From NCBI RefSeq assembly GCF_029319185.1, contig NZ_CP119754.1, positions 2,852,001-2,916,000 of the forward strand: a DNA stretch of 64,000 nucleotides. The letters run 5' to 3'. The notes under the pieces are model-generated. The model searched no databases, was not told where the DNA came from, and saw only the letters and a list, made by a program, of their open reading frames with translations. Of this stretch, positions 1 to 8,029 are shown piece by piece (position 1 is the stretch's first letter; the number at the start of each line of letters is the position of its first letter). This DNA is from Superficieibacter sp. HKU1 (GTDB taxonomy: Bacteria; Pseudomonadota; Gammaproteobacteria; Enterobacterales; Enterobacteriaceae). The translations under genes were made by a program, and so were the position numbers.

Positions 1-332
1 GAAAGGAAGTCAATTGAAGATTTTTTCTGAAATATATCAAAGACCTTATCAATCAATCTATTTGAATAGATGCAATCATCATCTGGAAAACAAATAAATT
101 TTCCACTGGCATACTTCTTTCCATAATTCCTGGCCCTAGAAAGCCCACGAATATTAGTTTTAAGATGTTTAATATTTAAGAAACTATATTTTAATATAAG
201 GTCATCAATTAAACCGTCATTGTTTTGATCAACAATAATTACTTCAAATTCCGTTTTATTTCCTATCAAAGAATTTAAAAAGAAATCAACATCATCATAT
301 CTATTAATGGTACATAATATTAAACTAAACAT
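1..332 (-). CDS. Glycosyltransferase family 2, 3' end outside window
   Basis: The ATG is at 332 and the frame stays open to the window edge, giving about 110 N-terminal residues. They start MFSLILCTINRYDDVDFF, followed by a strand ending in VIIVDQNNDG and, near residue 88, a PDDDC stretch in the position of the DXD metal/nucleotide-sugar motif of GT-A fold enzymes. The start overlaps the stop of the upstream polymerase gene by 8 bp, so the two are translationally coupled in one AT-rich operon. By family it would add one sugar to the O-antigen unit on undecaprenyl diphosphate at the inner face of the membrane. Donor and linkage cannot be read from sequence. Confidence 0.85.
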   Translation of the reverse strand, partial: MFSLILCTINRYDDVDFFLNSLIGNKTEFEVIIVDQNNDGLIDDLILKYSFLNIKHLKTNIRGLSRARNYGKKYASGKFICFPDDDCIYSNRLIDKVFDIFQKKSSIDFL

Positions 333-1521
333 GTAGCCTCTTTTTCATTATTTTATTAAATAATATATACAATAAAAAATAAAAGAAGAAACCTACAAAA
401 CCGTTAGTTGCCAGTGGGTTCCTAAAAATCATCCCAAATGTTACGTTCAAAAAAAAGAGCATAAGCATAAATGAATTTAAGTCTTTCCTTAGCATTGCTT
501 TTTTATAAACAATCCCATAAACAATCCCAAATATACTTCCATAAATGAGTGGGGCTCCCCACGAGAAATCTTGGTACATGTCATAAAAAATAGTATAAAA
601 GGCATTAGCTTCATCACCATTATTGAGAACAATAAAAGAGTTTTTTAATAAATATTCTTGTGAATTAAAATATAGAAAATTTATAGAAAGTATTTTCGAA
701 AAGGGATACAAAAGTAAATAAGAAAAACTGCCTAATGTGGCTTGCCCAAACCAACTACTAGTAGCGAAAAAAGAATTTGCCCCTCCGCTTTTTTCAAAGA
801 GACTAAACCCGTAGAGATGATAGCCAACTATATACTTATCAATAAAGTAAGAAAGTGTAATTTCTCCACCAGCTCTATATGCAGATAAGAAAAATAATAC
901 ACAAGCCAGAATAGATGCCAGTATAGGCACTTTTAAAGATAACTTACCATTTGATCTATAAATAATCGTAAAAATCACTAATAAAGCATAATAATATATT
1001 GGCGAGCGTCCTAGCATTACAATACTCATGACGAAAATCAGTACAAACCCTTTAAATAAATATGATTTTTTTCCAGTAAGTAAGTATAGAGACAAGAATG
1101 CAAATTGTATAAAATAGACTCCGCCTTCAATAAAGATAGTATATAAAATTCGTAAATTTTGATTTCCAAAAAGTATAGAAGCTTCATCATTGCTACCAAA
1201 AGCTTTTGCTCTATACTCCCAAATATTACCATTAGTCATTAATACTAATGATTTATATAATATGGGGATATATATACAAGTCACTATAACGAATAATATT
1301 TTAATGAATTTATAGTTAACAATATTTGTTTTTTGCAGAGGTGTTCTATAGAATGCTTTTGCTATTAAGTAACAAGTAATGAAAACTACTATAAAAGATA
1401 ATATAAAAAAATAAGTATCTAATGAAATTCCTCCAATGCCAAAAAAATCAATATAAGCTAATGTGCTCCAAAGTAGAAGCCAAGTGCCCGTCCATACACC
1501 GATGTCTTTAGTGACTTTCAT
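325..1521 (-). CDS. wzy: O-antigen polymerase, Wzy type
   Basis: A 398-residue, strongly hydrophobic protein with about 10-11 predicted membrane spans and a larger hydrophilic stretch near residues 280-315 that fits the big periplasmic loop of Wzy proteins. Wzy polymerises O-units in the periplasm on their undecaprenyl diphosphate carriers. Wzy sequences diverge widely, so the call rests on topology, size and context: flippase upstream, glycosyltransferases on both sides, JUMPstart at the operon head. The ATG at 1521 overlaps the preceding gene by 14 bp and the stop overlaps the next start by 8 bp. Strong A/T bias, as in its neighbours. A ligase or other polytopic O-antigen protein is the main alternative. 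Confidence 0.8.
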   Translation of the reverse strand: MKVTKDIGVWTGTWLLLWSTLAYIDFFGIGGISLDTYFFILSFIVVFITCYLIAKAFYRTPLQKTNIVNYKFIKILFVIVTCIYIPILYKSLVLMTNGNIWEYRAKAFGSNDEASILFGNQNLRILYTIFIEGGVYFIQFAFLSLYLLTGKKSYLFKGFVLIFVMSIVMLGRSPIYYYALLVIFTIIYRSNGKLSLKVPILASILACVLFFLSAYRAGGEITLSYFIDKYIVGYHLYGFSLFEKSGGANSFFATSSWFGQATLGSFSYLLLYPFSKILSINFLYFNSQEYLLKNSFIVLNNGDEANAFYTIFYDMYQDFSWGAPLIYGSIFGIVYGIVYKKAMLRKDLNSFMLMLFFLNVTFGMIFRNPLATNGFVGFFFYFLLYILFNKIMKKRLHV

Positions 1522-2974
1522 TGCGTTTCACTTTTTTCAAAATGTTATAAACACCCAATAGTTTGGTAATTACAATGATTTTTTTATACATCAATCCAAC
1601 CATATGCTTATATTTCATTATAATATATCTTTTCTTTTGCAAAAAGATGAACCGTATTCCATATGTCCCACTTATAAAGTTTTCAATAAGTTTGATATCA
1701 TCTTTGTCCTTTGACTCATTTCTATTCTTTTTAAAGTTATATAATTCATTTAATTCTATGAAGTTCACCCCTAAAAATGAAAAAGTCAAAGAATTAAAAA
1801 TAAAATAATCACTAATTTTATGATTATAGTTTTTAACGTAGTGATTATGACTATTGCTCAGTAATTTCTTGTCGACGATGGATTTCGTAGATCCAATAGC
1901 GACAATATAATCAACATCATTAAATGATCTAATTCCTAATAGCCCTAAAATAACACTACCAGTAAAGACAAAGTTCTCACTATATAATTTATTCTTATCT
2001 AGGAAATAAATTATTTCCTTCAGGGCTGTAGTTTGTATATTATTTAATATAAGTTCACTATTTTGGTTAAATGTACACCTAACAAGGCCTAGTGTCTCCT
2101 CCTGATTATCAGTCATATGAATACAGTGTTTAAGGCCACTAAACTGTTGCCGGAACTTTTCCTTTATAAGGATATCATTATCAATCCCATGAGTTTTGAA
2201 TAGCACCACATGAGTTTTTTCCTGATCGGAATAAACTTTTTTTGACTTTCCCCATGACCCATCCCATTTATTTTTGTAATTTCCAATCCACTTTTCTTTT
2301 TCGTAGCACGCAAGACATATATTATTTATACCATTTAGGCTAAGATCTAAACTTCTACTAAATATAAAATCTTCGTTAAGTAACTCCTCTAAATAGGAAG
2401 TATCTTTTTGTTTGGCGAACGGCCAAACAATTGCAATCCTAATGGCTTTATCAAAATGCGCCAACTCAGTTACTAAATTAAAAATTAATGAATCATCTTT
2501 AGTTTTTTTGTCAAAGTAATTTATATCATAATTACATTCAAGATTTTTTAATTCGATTACTGGAATTTTGATATTCAAAACATTTGCTATAGCAATACGG
2601 TGCGCACCATCAAGAGGCACTCCAGATGGACTGACTGGAACTAGTCCTTTTGTCTCATCAAAACCATTCTCTAATATATTTATATAAATTTCCCTGAAAG
2701 ATTTCAGGTAATCTTGCTGGCTTCGCTTAAACGATTCACCGGGTTCGATAAAAGAATTATCAGTAAACGCTGATATAGTATCAATGTATAACTTTTCATA
2801 ATAAGTGATCTTTTCAGCATCATTATTTATGATGGCTTTTAAAAAATTTATTTTTACAATAATATCAACACGTTTCGAAAAATCAATATCGTTCGTATCT
2901 AAGTAGTATATTTTGTTTTTAACATCATCTTTTAAGTAGGAATGAAATCTGCTATCAATAAGATTTTTATACAT
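1508..2974 (-). CDS. Two-domain O-antigen locus protein: DGxHR domain plus nucleotidyltransferase-like domain
   Basis: 488 residues, soluble, no signal peptide; I do not recognise an assigned function. Residues about 105-142 carry PLDGAHRIAIA (DGAHR at 122-126), the hallmark loop of ParB/sulfiredoxin-like domains. Residues about 335-432 look like a minimal nucleotidyltransferase fold: FTGSVILGLLGIRSF with G339-S340, then DVD at 353-355, and a late KDKDD stretch at 422-426 where such folds often have another acidic site. Between them, residues about 245-310 include CIHMTDNQEETLGLVRCTFN, a pattern I recall from other unnamed capsule and O-antigen proteins. It overlaps wzx by 8 bp and wzy by 14 bp, so it belongs to the O-unit operon. 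A nucleotidyl or phospho-substituent transfer role is inference only. Confidence 0.7.
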   Translation of the reverse strand: MYKNLIDSRFHSYLKDDVKNKIYYLDTNDIDFSKRVDIIVKINFLKAIINNDAEKITYYEKLYIDTISAFTDNSFIEPGESFKRSQQDYLKSFREIYINILENGFDETKGLVPVSPSGVPLDGAHRIAIANVLNIKIPVIELKNLECNYDINYFDKKTKDDSLIFNLVTELAHFDKAIRIAIVWPFAKQKDTSYLEELLNEDFIFSRSLDLSLNGINNICLACYEKEKWIGNYKNKWDGSWGKSKKVYSDQEKTHVVLFKTHGIDNDILIKEKFRQQFSGLKHCIHMTDNQEETLGLVRCTFNQNSELILNNIQTTALKEIIYFLDKNKLYSENFVFTGSVILGLLGIRSFNDVDYIVAIGSTKSIVDKKLLSNSHNHYVKNYNHKISDYFIFNSLTFSFLGVNFIELNELYNFKKNRNESKDKDDIKLIENFISGTYGIRFIFLQKKRYIIMKYKHMVGLMYKKIIVITKLLGVYNILKKVKRNESH

Positions 2975-4151
2975 TTTTAGCCTTTATTTTTTTATTAATG
3001 ATATATGTTACATATAGGTTCATTACTGCAATAAATAGTGGTGTATAATATATATTCATAAAACTACTAACATAAACCAACAGCGACATAGAGACATTTA
3101 ACAAAAACAATATTTTAATCCTTTCTGATTTAAAACCTTGCCCATTCATAAGCGAAAGGTAAATATTAAAATAGCCTTGAATTATTATTAAAGGAATAAA
3201 TAATATATATAAATTTAATGTTGAATCTAATTCATTAAGATATTTTAGAATCAAAAAGGCAGGAGCAACTGATGCTATTGAAAACAATACATTCAGAAAA
3301 AATGCTATTTTCTTCTTCTTTGCAAAGTACGAATAAACTGAATCTTGTCCGATTTTTTGATGATAAAAATTACTTTCTATTGATTGTATATATGTATTTA
3401 CGGGTAATAAAGCAGTTGTTGCGAACCTTGAACATAAATTATATAGCCCCGAGATTTCACTTTTAAAAAATATATTAACTAAAATTTTATCTAATTGTTG
3501 ATAGAGATTTCGAAGTGATGATGATGCAAGAAATGTGAGAGCTTCTGAAATATATTCTTTTACATCATTTAAATCAATTTTAGTCTTACAACTTCGTTTT
3601 ATTATACCGTAGCTAAAAAATGCAAATGAAACCAAATTATAAGATATTACAAAATATACTATAGAATTTTTTTCAAGCGGCAAAAATCTTACTAATACAA
3701 TTAGAAAAAACAAATATGAAACCCCAATTAACATATTGGACAAGGCCAATATCTTTATTTTTTTTTCACTATACAAAAAAGCTTTCGAAATTGATCTTAG
3801 CGATAAGTTTATAGTTTCAAAAAATAATATAAGAAATGCAAATTTAAATTCATTTATAAAGAAAACCCCAGAAACAATAAATGAGTAAATTATAGCGCTA
3901 AATAATGAAATTAAACATGCAATTTTAATTACTTTATTATAACTTGAATCATTACTATTTTTTTGAATTAAATTATATCCTCCAAAAACCGAGAACAATG
4001 CTAATATAGATGCCCATGTCATTAAAGTCGAATAGCTACCTAATATAGCCAATCCATAAGCTTTTGCTATATATATAGTTGACAACATTCGGAGGATTAT
4101 CAAAAAAAATTCGCTGCTAAAAGCATTTAGCAAACTCAAATAGGAACGCAT
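2967..4151 (-). CDS. wzx: O-antigen flippase, Wzx type
   Basis: About 394 residues with roughly 12 hydrophobic spans and the N-terminal pattern of the polysaccharide exporter branch of the MOP superfamily (RMLSTIYIAKAYGLAILGSY). Wzx moves undecaprenyl-diphosphate-linked O-units to the periplasmic face. I start at the ATG at 4151: AGGG lies 7 bases upstream, whereas the in-frame TTG at 4157 overlaps that site. The stop overlaps the next gene by 8 bp. It is separate from the colanic acid flippase WzxC at 10550-12028, so each glycan has its own exporter. Composition is AT-rich like the rest of the O-antigen block. Confidence 0.85.
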   Translation of the reverse strand: MRSYLSLLNAFSSEFFLIILRMLSTIYIAKAYGLAILGSYSTLMTWASILALFSVFGGYNLIQKNSNDSSYNKVIKIACLISLFSAIIYSFIVSGVFFINEFKFAFLILFFETINLSLRSISKAFLYSEKKIKILALSNMLIGVSYLFFLIVLVRFLPLEKNSIVYFVISYNLVSFAFFSYGIIKRSCKTKIDLNDVKEYISEALTFLASSSLRNLYQQLDKILVNIFFKSEISGLYNLCSRFATTALLPVNTYIQSIESNFYHQKIGQDSVYSYFAKKKKIAFFLNVLFSIASVAPAFLILKYLNELDSTLNLYILFIPLIIIQGYFNIYLSLMNGQGFKSERIKILFLLNVSMSLLVYVSSFMNIYYTPLFIAVMNLYVTYIINKKIKAKNV

Positions 4152-4281
4152 ACACAAACCCTGTTAAACTCATCGCTAAGATAAATTATTTAAGCATAAA
4201 AAAATCTAAATTAGAAACATCCTGCCATTATAGCATACTTAGTATTATCTAATTAAACATCCTAATAAGCTTATATTTTAA

Positions 4282-5046
4282 TCATCTTGCTACAGTCCTC
4301 CATGCATAATTAACAAAACACCAAGAGGCTTTTATTAAATTAATCCTTTCGATCTGCCTATAAATCTGCCATTGCCTCATGGCTTTTTTAAATTTATTCC
4401 TAGATATTGAGCCTTTAACAATTCTATAATGAGACAAAATTACTGGAAGTAAATGAGCTTTATTATCATTTTCTTTTAATAATTTTAACCACAATGCATA
4501 ATCCTGTCCTGTACGAAGCAGGGGCATTTTAACATTTTTGTGATAACTTGCATCCAACATTACCGTTGAACAACCAAGCGTAACTTTTTTTAGTAATAAA
4601 TCCTCGTAACATATTTCTAAACTATTTTCCCTGATATCGATTTGTTTGTTGATTGTAGTCCCCAGTTCACTGATAAGATCATATGAAGTGAAAGTAAATT
4701 TATATTCATTCTCTAACATAAACTTAAGTTGAGTTTCTAATTTATCTTTTTCCCAAAGATCATCACTGTCGATAAATGCTATGAAAGAACCCTGAGCATT
4801 TGCTAAGCTATTGTTTCTCGAATATGCAGCCCCACGGTTTCGTTCATTCTTAAACACTTTTACCCTTTGATCTTTCTCCTTTATCTGATCCAAAATTGCC
4901 CATGTCTCGTCTGTAGAACAATCATCTGTTACAAGCCACTCCCATTTTTGGTGGCTCTGATTAATTAGCGAGTTATAGGTTTGTAATATAAATGATTGTG
5001 AATTATAAGTAGGGGTAATGATTGAAACCAAGACAGAATTTTCCAT
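4282..5046 (-). CDS. Glycosyltransferase family 2, first gene of the O-antigen operon
   Basis: 254 residues, GT-A fold. VSIITPTYNS opens the Rossmann-like core, TDDCSTDETW follows at about 40-49, and DSDD at 93-96 is the DXD motif binding metal and nucleotide sugar; GQDYALWLKLL (about 178-188) is the usual acceptor-side motif with its catalytic acidic residue. It is the first gene after the JUMPstart element, 245 bp downstream of it. By family it transfers a hexose-type sugar to the growing O-unit in the cytoplasm. Donor and linkage are unknown. The gap to wzx (4152-4281) holds only AT-rich sequence. Confidence 0.88.
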   Translation of the reverse strand: MENSVLVSIITPTYNSQSFILQTYNSLINQSHQKWEWLVTDDCSTDETWAILDQIKEKDQRVKVFKNERNRGAAYSRNNSLANAQGSFIAFIDSDDLWEKDKLETQLKFMLENEYKFTFTSYDLISELGTTINKQIDIRENSLEICYEDLLLKKVTLGCSTVMLDASYHKNVKMPLLRTGQDYALWLKLLKENDNKAHLLPVILSHYRIVKGSISRNKFKKAMRQWQIYRQIERINLIKASWCFVNYAWRTVAR

Positions 5047-5290
5047 TAGATATCTCCTTTGAAATCAACTTGGGATTTATATTTATTGAGTTAGGATATT
5101 AGCAATTCTAAAATCTATTACCTATGAAGTTAAGATATGCCGCTATAGGGCAGTTATTTAAGCCAAGCCCTTTAAATCCGACGTATAATCCGAAATTTTT
5201 TTTGCTTACAGTCCTCAGTTGGAGAGAATCTCCATTAAAGCCCTTTACAAATCGTGATAAGTTAGTTTATTGATTTTGCTGTTTTTTTCG

Positions 5291-5320
5291 GCACGCTACC
5301 GCTCTTGGCTTACAGCTACC
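5291..5320 (-). promoter_or_regulatory. JUMPstart with ops element for the O-antigen operon
   Basis: The minus strand reads GGTAGCTGTAAGCC, then AAG, then AGCGGTAGCGTGC. This matches the JUMPstart consensus recalled from enteric polysaccharide operons, and the last 13 bases match the ops core GGCGGTAGCGTGC except for the first base. ops pauses RNA polymerase and recruits RfaH, which suppresses termination in long surface-polysaccharide operons. The position between galF and the first O-antigen gene is typical. Confidence 0.9.
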
Positions 5321-5470
5321 ACATTGCAATATCATGACAATTAGATTAAATTTTTCATATACACCATGTTAACCGAACATAGTGATAAGACAAGAAAATT
5401 CTTAATCTACATAATAAAAAATGTGTCTAAGCCTACCATTTTTAGTTGTTGATAGATAAGACAAAAACAA

Positions 5471-5528
5471 AACGGCAGTGGAATCATGATATGAGTAAAA
5501 ACTCAAACATCATAATTCCACTGCCGTT
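5471..5528 (-). terminator. Long perfect hairpin, probable galF terminator
   Basis: Arms 5471-5484 and 5515-5528 are a perfect 14-bp inverted repeat (AACGGCAGTGGAAT), and the inside continues with shorter pairings (ATGAT/ATCAT, GAGT/ACTC) to a small A-rich loop. On the minus strand the stem is followed by TTGTTTTTGT, a U-rich run suited to intrinsic termination of galF transcripts, which would insulate the colanic acid/galF transcription unit from the O-antigen promoter. Confidence 0.75.
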
Positions 5529-5567
5529 GTCGGTATGGATTAACCGCGCCCCTGAAAGGGGTATTCG

Positions 5568-6464
5568 TTATCCTGCGTTAAGCAATTTTTTAATACTTTC
5601 GCGGAATTTTGCACCCTCATTCAGGTTACGCAGACCATAATTAACAAAGGCCTTCATATATCCCATTTTTTTACCGCAGTCGTAGCTGTCACCTGTCATT
5701 AGCATGGCGTCGACGGACTGCTTTTTAGCAAGTTCAGCAATGGCATCAGTAAGCTGGATTCGTCCCCAGGCACCGGCTTGTGTACGTTCCAGTTCCGGCC
5801 AGATGTCGGCGGAAAGCACATAGCGACCGACGGCCATCAGATCGGAATCCAACGTTTGCGGCTGATCCGGCTTTTCAATAAATTCAACGATACGGCTAAC
5901 GTTACCTGCATTATCAATAGGCTCTTTGGTCTGAATAACAGAATATTCAGAGAGATCGCCTTCCATTCTTTTCGCCAGCACCTGGCTGCGTCCCGTCTCC
6001 TTATAGCGAGCGACCATTGCCGCCAGGTTATAGCGCAATGGGTCTGCGGTCGCGGTATCGAGGATAATATCTGGCAGCACAACGATGAAAGGATTATCGC
6101 CGATAATTGGTTGAGCGCAAAGAATCGAATGGCCGAGGCCAAGTGGCTGAGCCTGACGCACGTTCATAATGGTGACGCCTGGAGGGCAGATGGATTGCAC
6201 TTCAGCCAGCAGCTGGCGCTTAACGCGCTGCTCCAGCAGCGCTTCCAGCTCATAGGACGTGTCAAAATGGTTTTCAACGGCGTTTTTGGAAGAGTGAGTG
6301 ACCAGAACGATCTCTTTGATCCCTGCAGCAACAATCTCGTCGACGATGTACTGAATCATAGGCTTGTCGACAATCGGTAGCATCTCTTTCGGAATGGCCT
6401 TCGTGGCAGGCAACATGTGCATCCCTAAGCCCGCTACCGGTATAACCGCTTTCAAATTAATCAT
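5568..6464 (-). CDS. galF: GalF, UTP-glucose-1-phosphate uridylyltransferase-like protein
   Basis: 298 residues from the ATG at 6464, which has GGAAGAA just upstream and matches the E. coli GalF N-terminus (MINLKAVIPVAGLG); an in-frame GTG at 6476 would add four residues and is rejected. The nucleotidyltransferase domain spans most of the protein. Where GalU has GLGTRMLPATK, this protein has GLGMHMLPATK (16-26), the GalF signature thought to explain its weak catalysis; GalF is described as a modulator of GalU and of UDP-glucose levels. It sits between wcaM and the O-antigen cluster, the standard enteric arrangement. Confidence 0.95.
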   Translation of the reverse strand: MINLKAVIPVAGLGMHMLPATKAIPKEMLPIVDKPMIQYIVDEIVAAGIKEIVLVTHSSKNAVENHFDTSYELEALLEQRVKRQLLAEVQSICPPGVTIMNVRQAQPLGLGHSILCAQPIIGDNPFIVVLPDIILDTATADPLRYNLAAMVARYKETGRSQVLAKRMEGDLSEYSVIQTKEPIDNAGNVSRIVEFIEKPDQPQTLDSDLMAVGRYVLSADIWPELERTQAGAWGRIQLTDAIAELAKKQSVDAMLMTGDSYDCGKKMGYMKAFVNYGLRNLNEGAKFRESIKKLLNAG

Positions 6465-6493
6465 TATTTCTTCCACCTATAAATGATTTGTGA

Positions 6494-6499
6494 ATTATA
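6494..6499 (-). promoter_or_regulatory. Candidate -10 box of galF
   Basis: The minus strand has TATAAT 30 bases upstream of the galF ATG. At 17-bp spacing the -35 position (CTGGAT) is weak, so either an activator or read-through from wcaM may contribute. Assigned on the hexamer and position alone. Confidence 0.45.
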
Positions 6500-6611
6500 G
6501 ACTCTAAAAATGTTTTATCCAGCCAGTTTTGGGATGATACGCCTTATCGCTGCTGAAAACCCGGGTTGAATTCTGAAGCGAGGCGTTTAATGTCCAGGAA
6601 TCGTCGTAAAA

Positions 6612-8018
6612 TTAGCGCCCCGGCAAATGAAAATTCACCCCTTCCACCCTCGCCACCTTCTGATCCACCCTATCGACGTCAACCGAACTCTCCCCTTTCT
6701 CGTTGACGGCTTTGATGTTCGCCATTGACAGCAAGGTGTCGTCGCGGGCCATAAACTTACCGCGTACGTCTTTACGCAGGTCGAAGTTGAGCTTTAAGGC
6801 AGAGCCGCGACGCGCCTCCTGCATGACGTTGATGTTACGCATGAAAAGATGCTGCGGTTTGTTATGAAACTCTAGCGAGGCGCGGGTGGTGGTAAGGTTG
6901 GTGATGGAGACGAACGAGGTGGCGTTGCCTGAAGAGATTTGAATGCCGCGCAGTTTCCACGGCAGATCGCCGTTATGGATGTGGATATTATTCAGGCGAA
7001 AGTTCTGCGGAATGGAGAGATAATTGCCTTTAATCACGCCGTAACCAATTAACATTCCGGCGCTGTTTTCCATATCGATATTATCAATGACGAAATTATC
7101 ACAGCCATAAATAGCCACCGTAGCGTTATCAATGCCGGCGTTTTTGCTGTATTCCGGGGTGATATCCCGCGCTTTAACGTTACGGATAATAAAATGTTTG
7201 CCATTCTCGACGTGAACGAGCTGCCGACAGTGGCTACCGGTGATGTTGGCGACGACAAAGTTTTTTACCGTCATATGTTCCGGATAGTCGTTATCGTAGG
7301 TGCTGCCCGCGAGGCCGATGCCGATGCCCCAGTTGATTTTGCCGTTCGTGCAGTCGATGTGCTCAATCACATGGTCTGAGATCAGAATATCGCGGTCGTT
7401 AATAGCCACGTTCCATTCGATCGCATCGCCCTGCAGGTAGCTGAAGCGGCTGTGCGTGATTTTTGCATTCTCCACCGCGTCGTGGAAACCCTGACGCAAA
7501 ATCCCGTAGTTGGCTTTGGTGACGGTAATGTCATTGATGGTCAGGTTGCGCATGGTCTGCTTTTTTTTGGTGCCGATGAAGATCTGCGCCACCGGACCAT
7601 AGCCGCTCAATGTTACCCCCTGGATAACGCAATCCGAGCCACGCACATCGAGCATGATGTTATACAGGCTGGAGCCGGGCGTGCCGAGGATCTGGCAGCC
7701 ATCGCTAAGGTTAAACCGCCCACGCCCGTTGCCCTTTAGCGCACCCTGTACGCGCAGGGTTTTACCCGGCGGCAGCGTAATACTGGTGTTGATGTTATCG
7801 CATACCACGCCCTTGGGGACCTCAACGGTGTCCGCCGCCGCAAATGCCAGCCTGAAGGCGCGGATCCAGTCGTTACCGGTATTGAAATCACGAATGTCCA
7901 CCGCCTTCAGACTGCCAAGAGCGCGGGCCAGCGGACTGTGAAGTAAAGGAAGTACGGCAAGCGCGGAGCTTGCCGAGAGGAAATGACGGCGGGAGAGTTC
8001 TTGCGGATGTTTACCCAT
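6612..8018 (-). CDS. wcaM: Colanic acid biosynthesis protein WcaM
   Basis: 468 residues (E. coli WcaM about 464). SRRHFL at 9-14 followed by an Ala/Leu-rich stretch ending near residue 35 is a twin-arginine signal, so the protein should reach the periplasm folded. The body contains repeated short strands with N-rich turns (VIQGVTLSG, NLTINDITV, IDNIDMENS), consistent with a right-handed beta-helix like that of polysaccharide lyases and epimerases. Last gene of the colanic acid operon, 11 bp after wcaL. Its exact reaction is not established; a role in modifying or handling the polymer in the periplasm is plausible. Confidence 0.93.
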   Translation of the reverse strand: MGKHPQELSRRHFLSASSALAVLPLLHSPLARALGSLKAVDIRDFNTGNDWIRAFRLAFAAADTVEVPKGVVCDNINTSITLPPGKTLRVQGALKGNGRGRFNLSDGCQILGTPGSSLYNIMLDVRGSDCVIQGVTLSGYGPVAQIFIGTKKKQTMRNLTINDITVTKANYGILRQGFHDAVENAKITHSRFSYLQGDAIEWNVAINDRDILISDHVIEHIDCTNGKINWGIGIGLAGSTYDNDYPEHMTVKNFVVANITGSHCRQLVHVENGKHFIIRNVKARDITPEYSKNAGIDNATVAIYGCDNFVIDNIDMENSAGMLIGYGVIKGNYLSIPQNFRLNNIHIHNGDLPWKLRGIQISSGNATSFVSITNLTTTRASLEFHNKPQHLFMRNINVMQEARRGSALKLNFDLRKDVRGKFMARDDTLLSMANIKAVNEKGESSVDVDRVDQKVARVEGVNFHLPGR

Positions 8019-8029
8019 GGGACCTCGTT

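Larger units (their letters stand above)
5047..5567. other. galF to O-antigen intergenic region
   Basis: 521 bases without a convincing gene. Read on the minus strand it contains a small CCCCT/AGGGG hairpin just past the galF stop (5549-5561), a long perfect hairpin (5471-5528), AT-rich sequence where the O-antigen promoter should lie (about 5325-5470), the JUMPstart/ops element (5291-5320), and a 245-base untranslated leader. I could not pick a clear -35/-10 pair. Confidence 0.7.

Noticed and set aside
5778..6380. 200-codon open frame on the plus strand opposite galF
   Set aside because: It lies fully inside galF on the other strand, with no recognisable domain; galF is conserved end to end.
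6465..6476. Upstream GTG start for galF
   Set aside because: The ATG at 6464 has a better-placed ribosome site and matches the conserved N-terminus.
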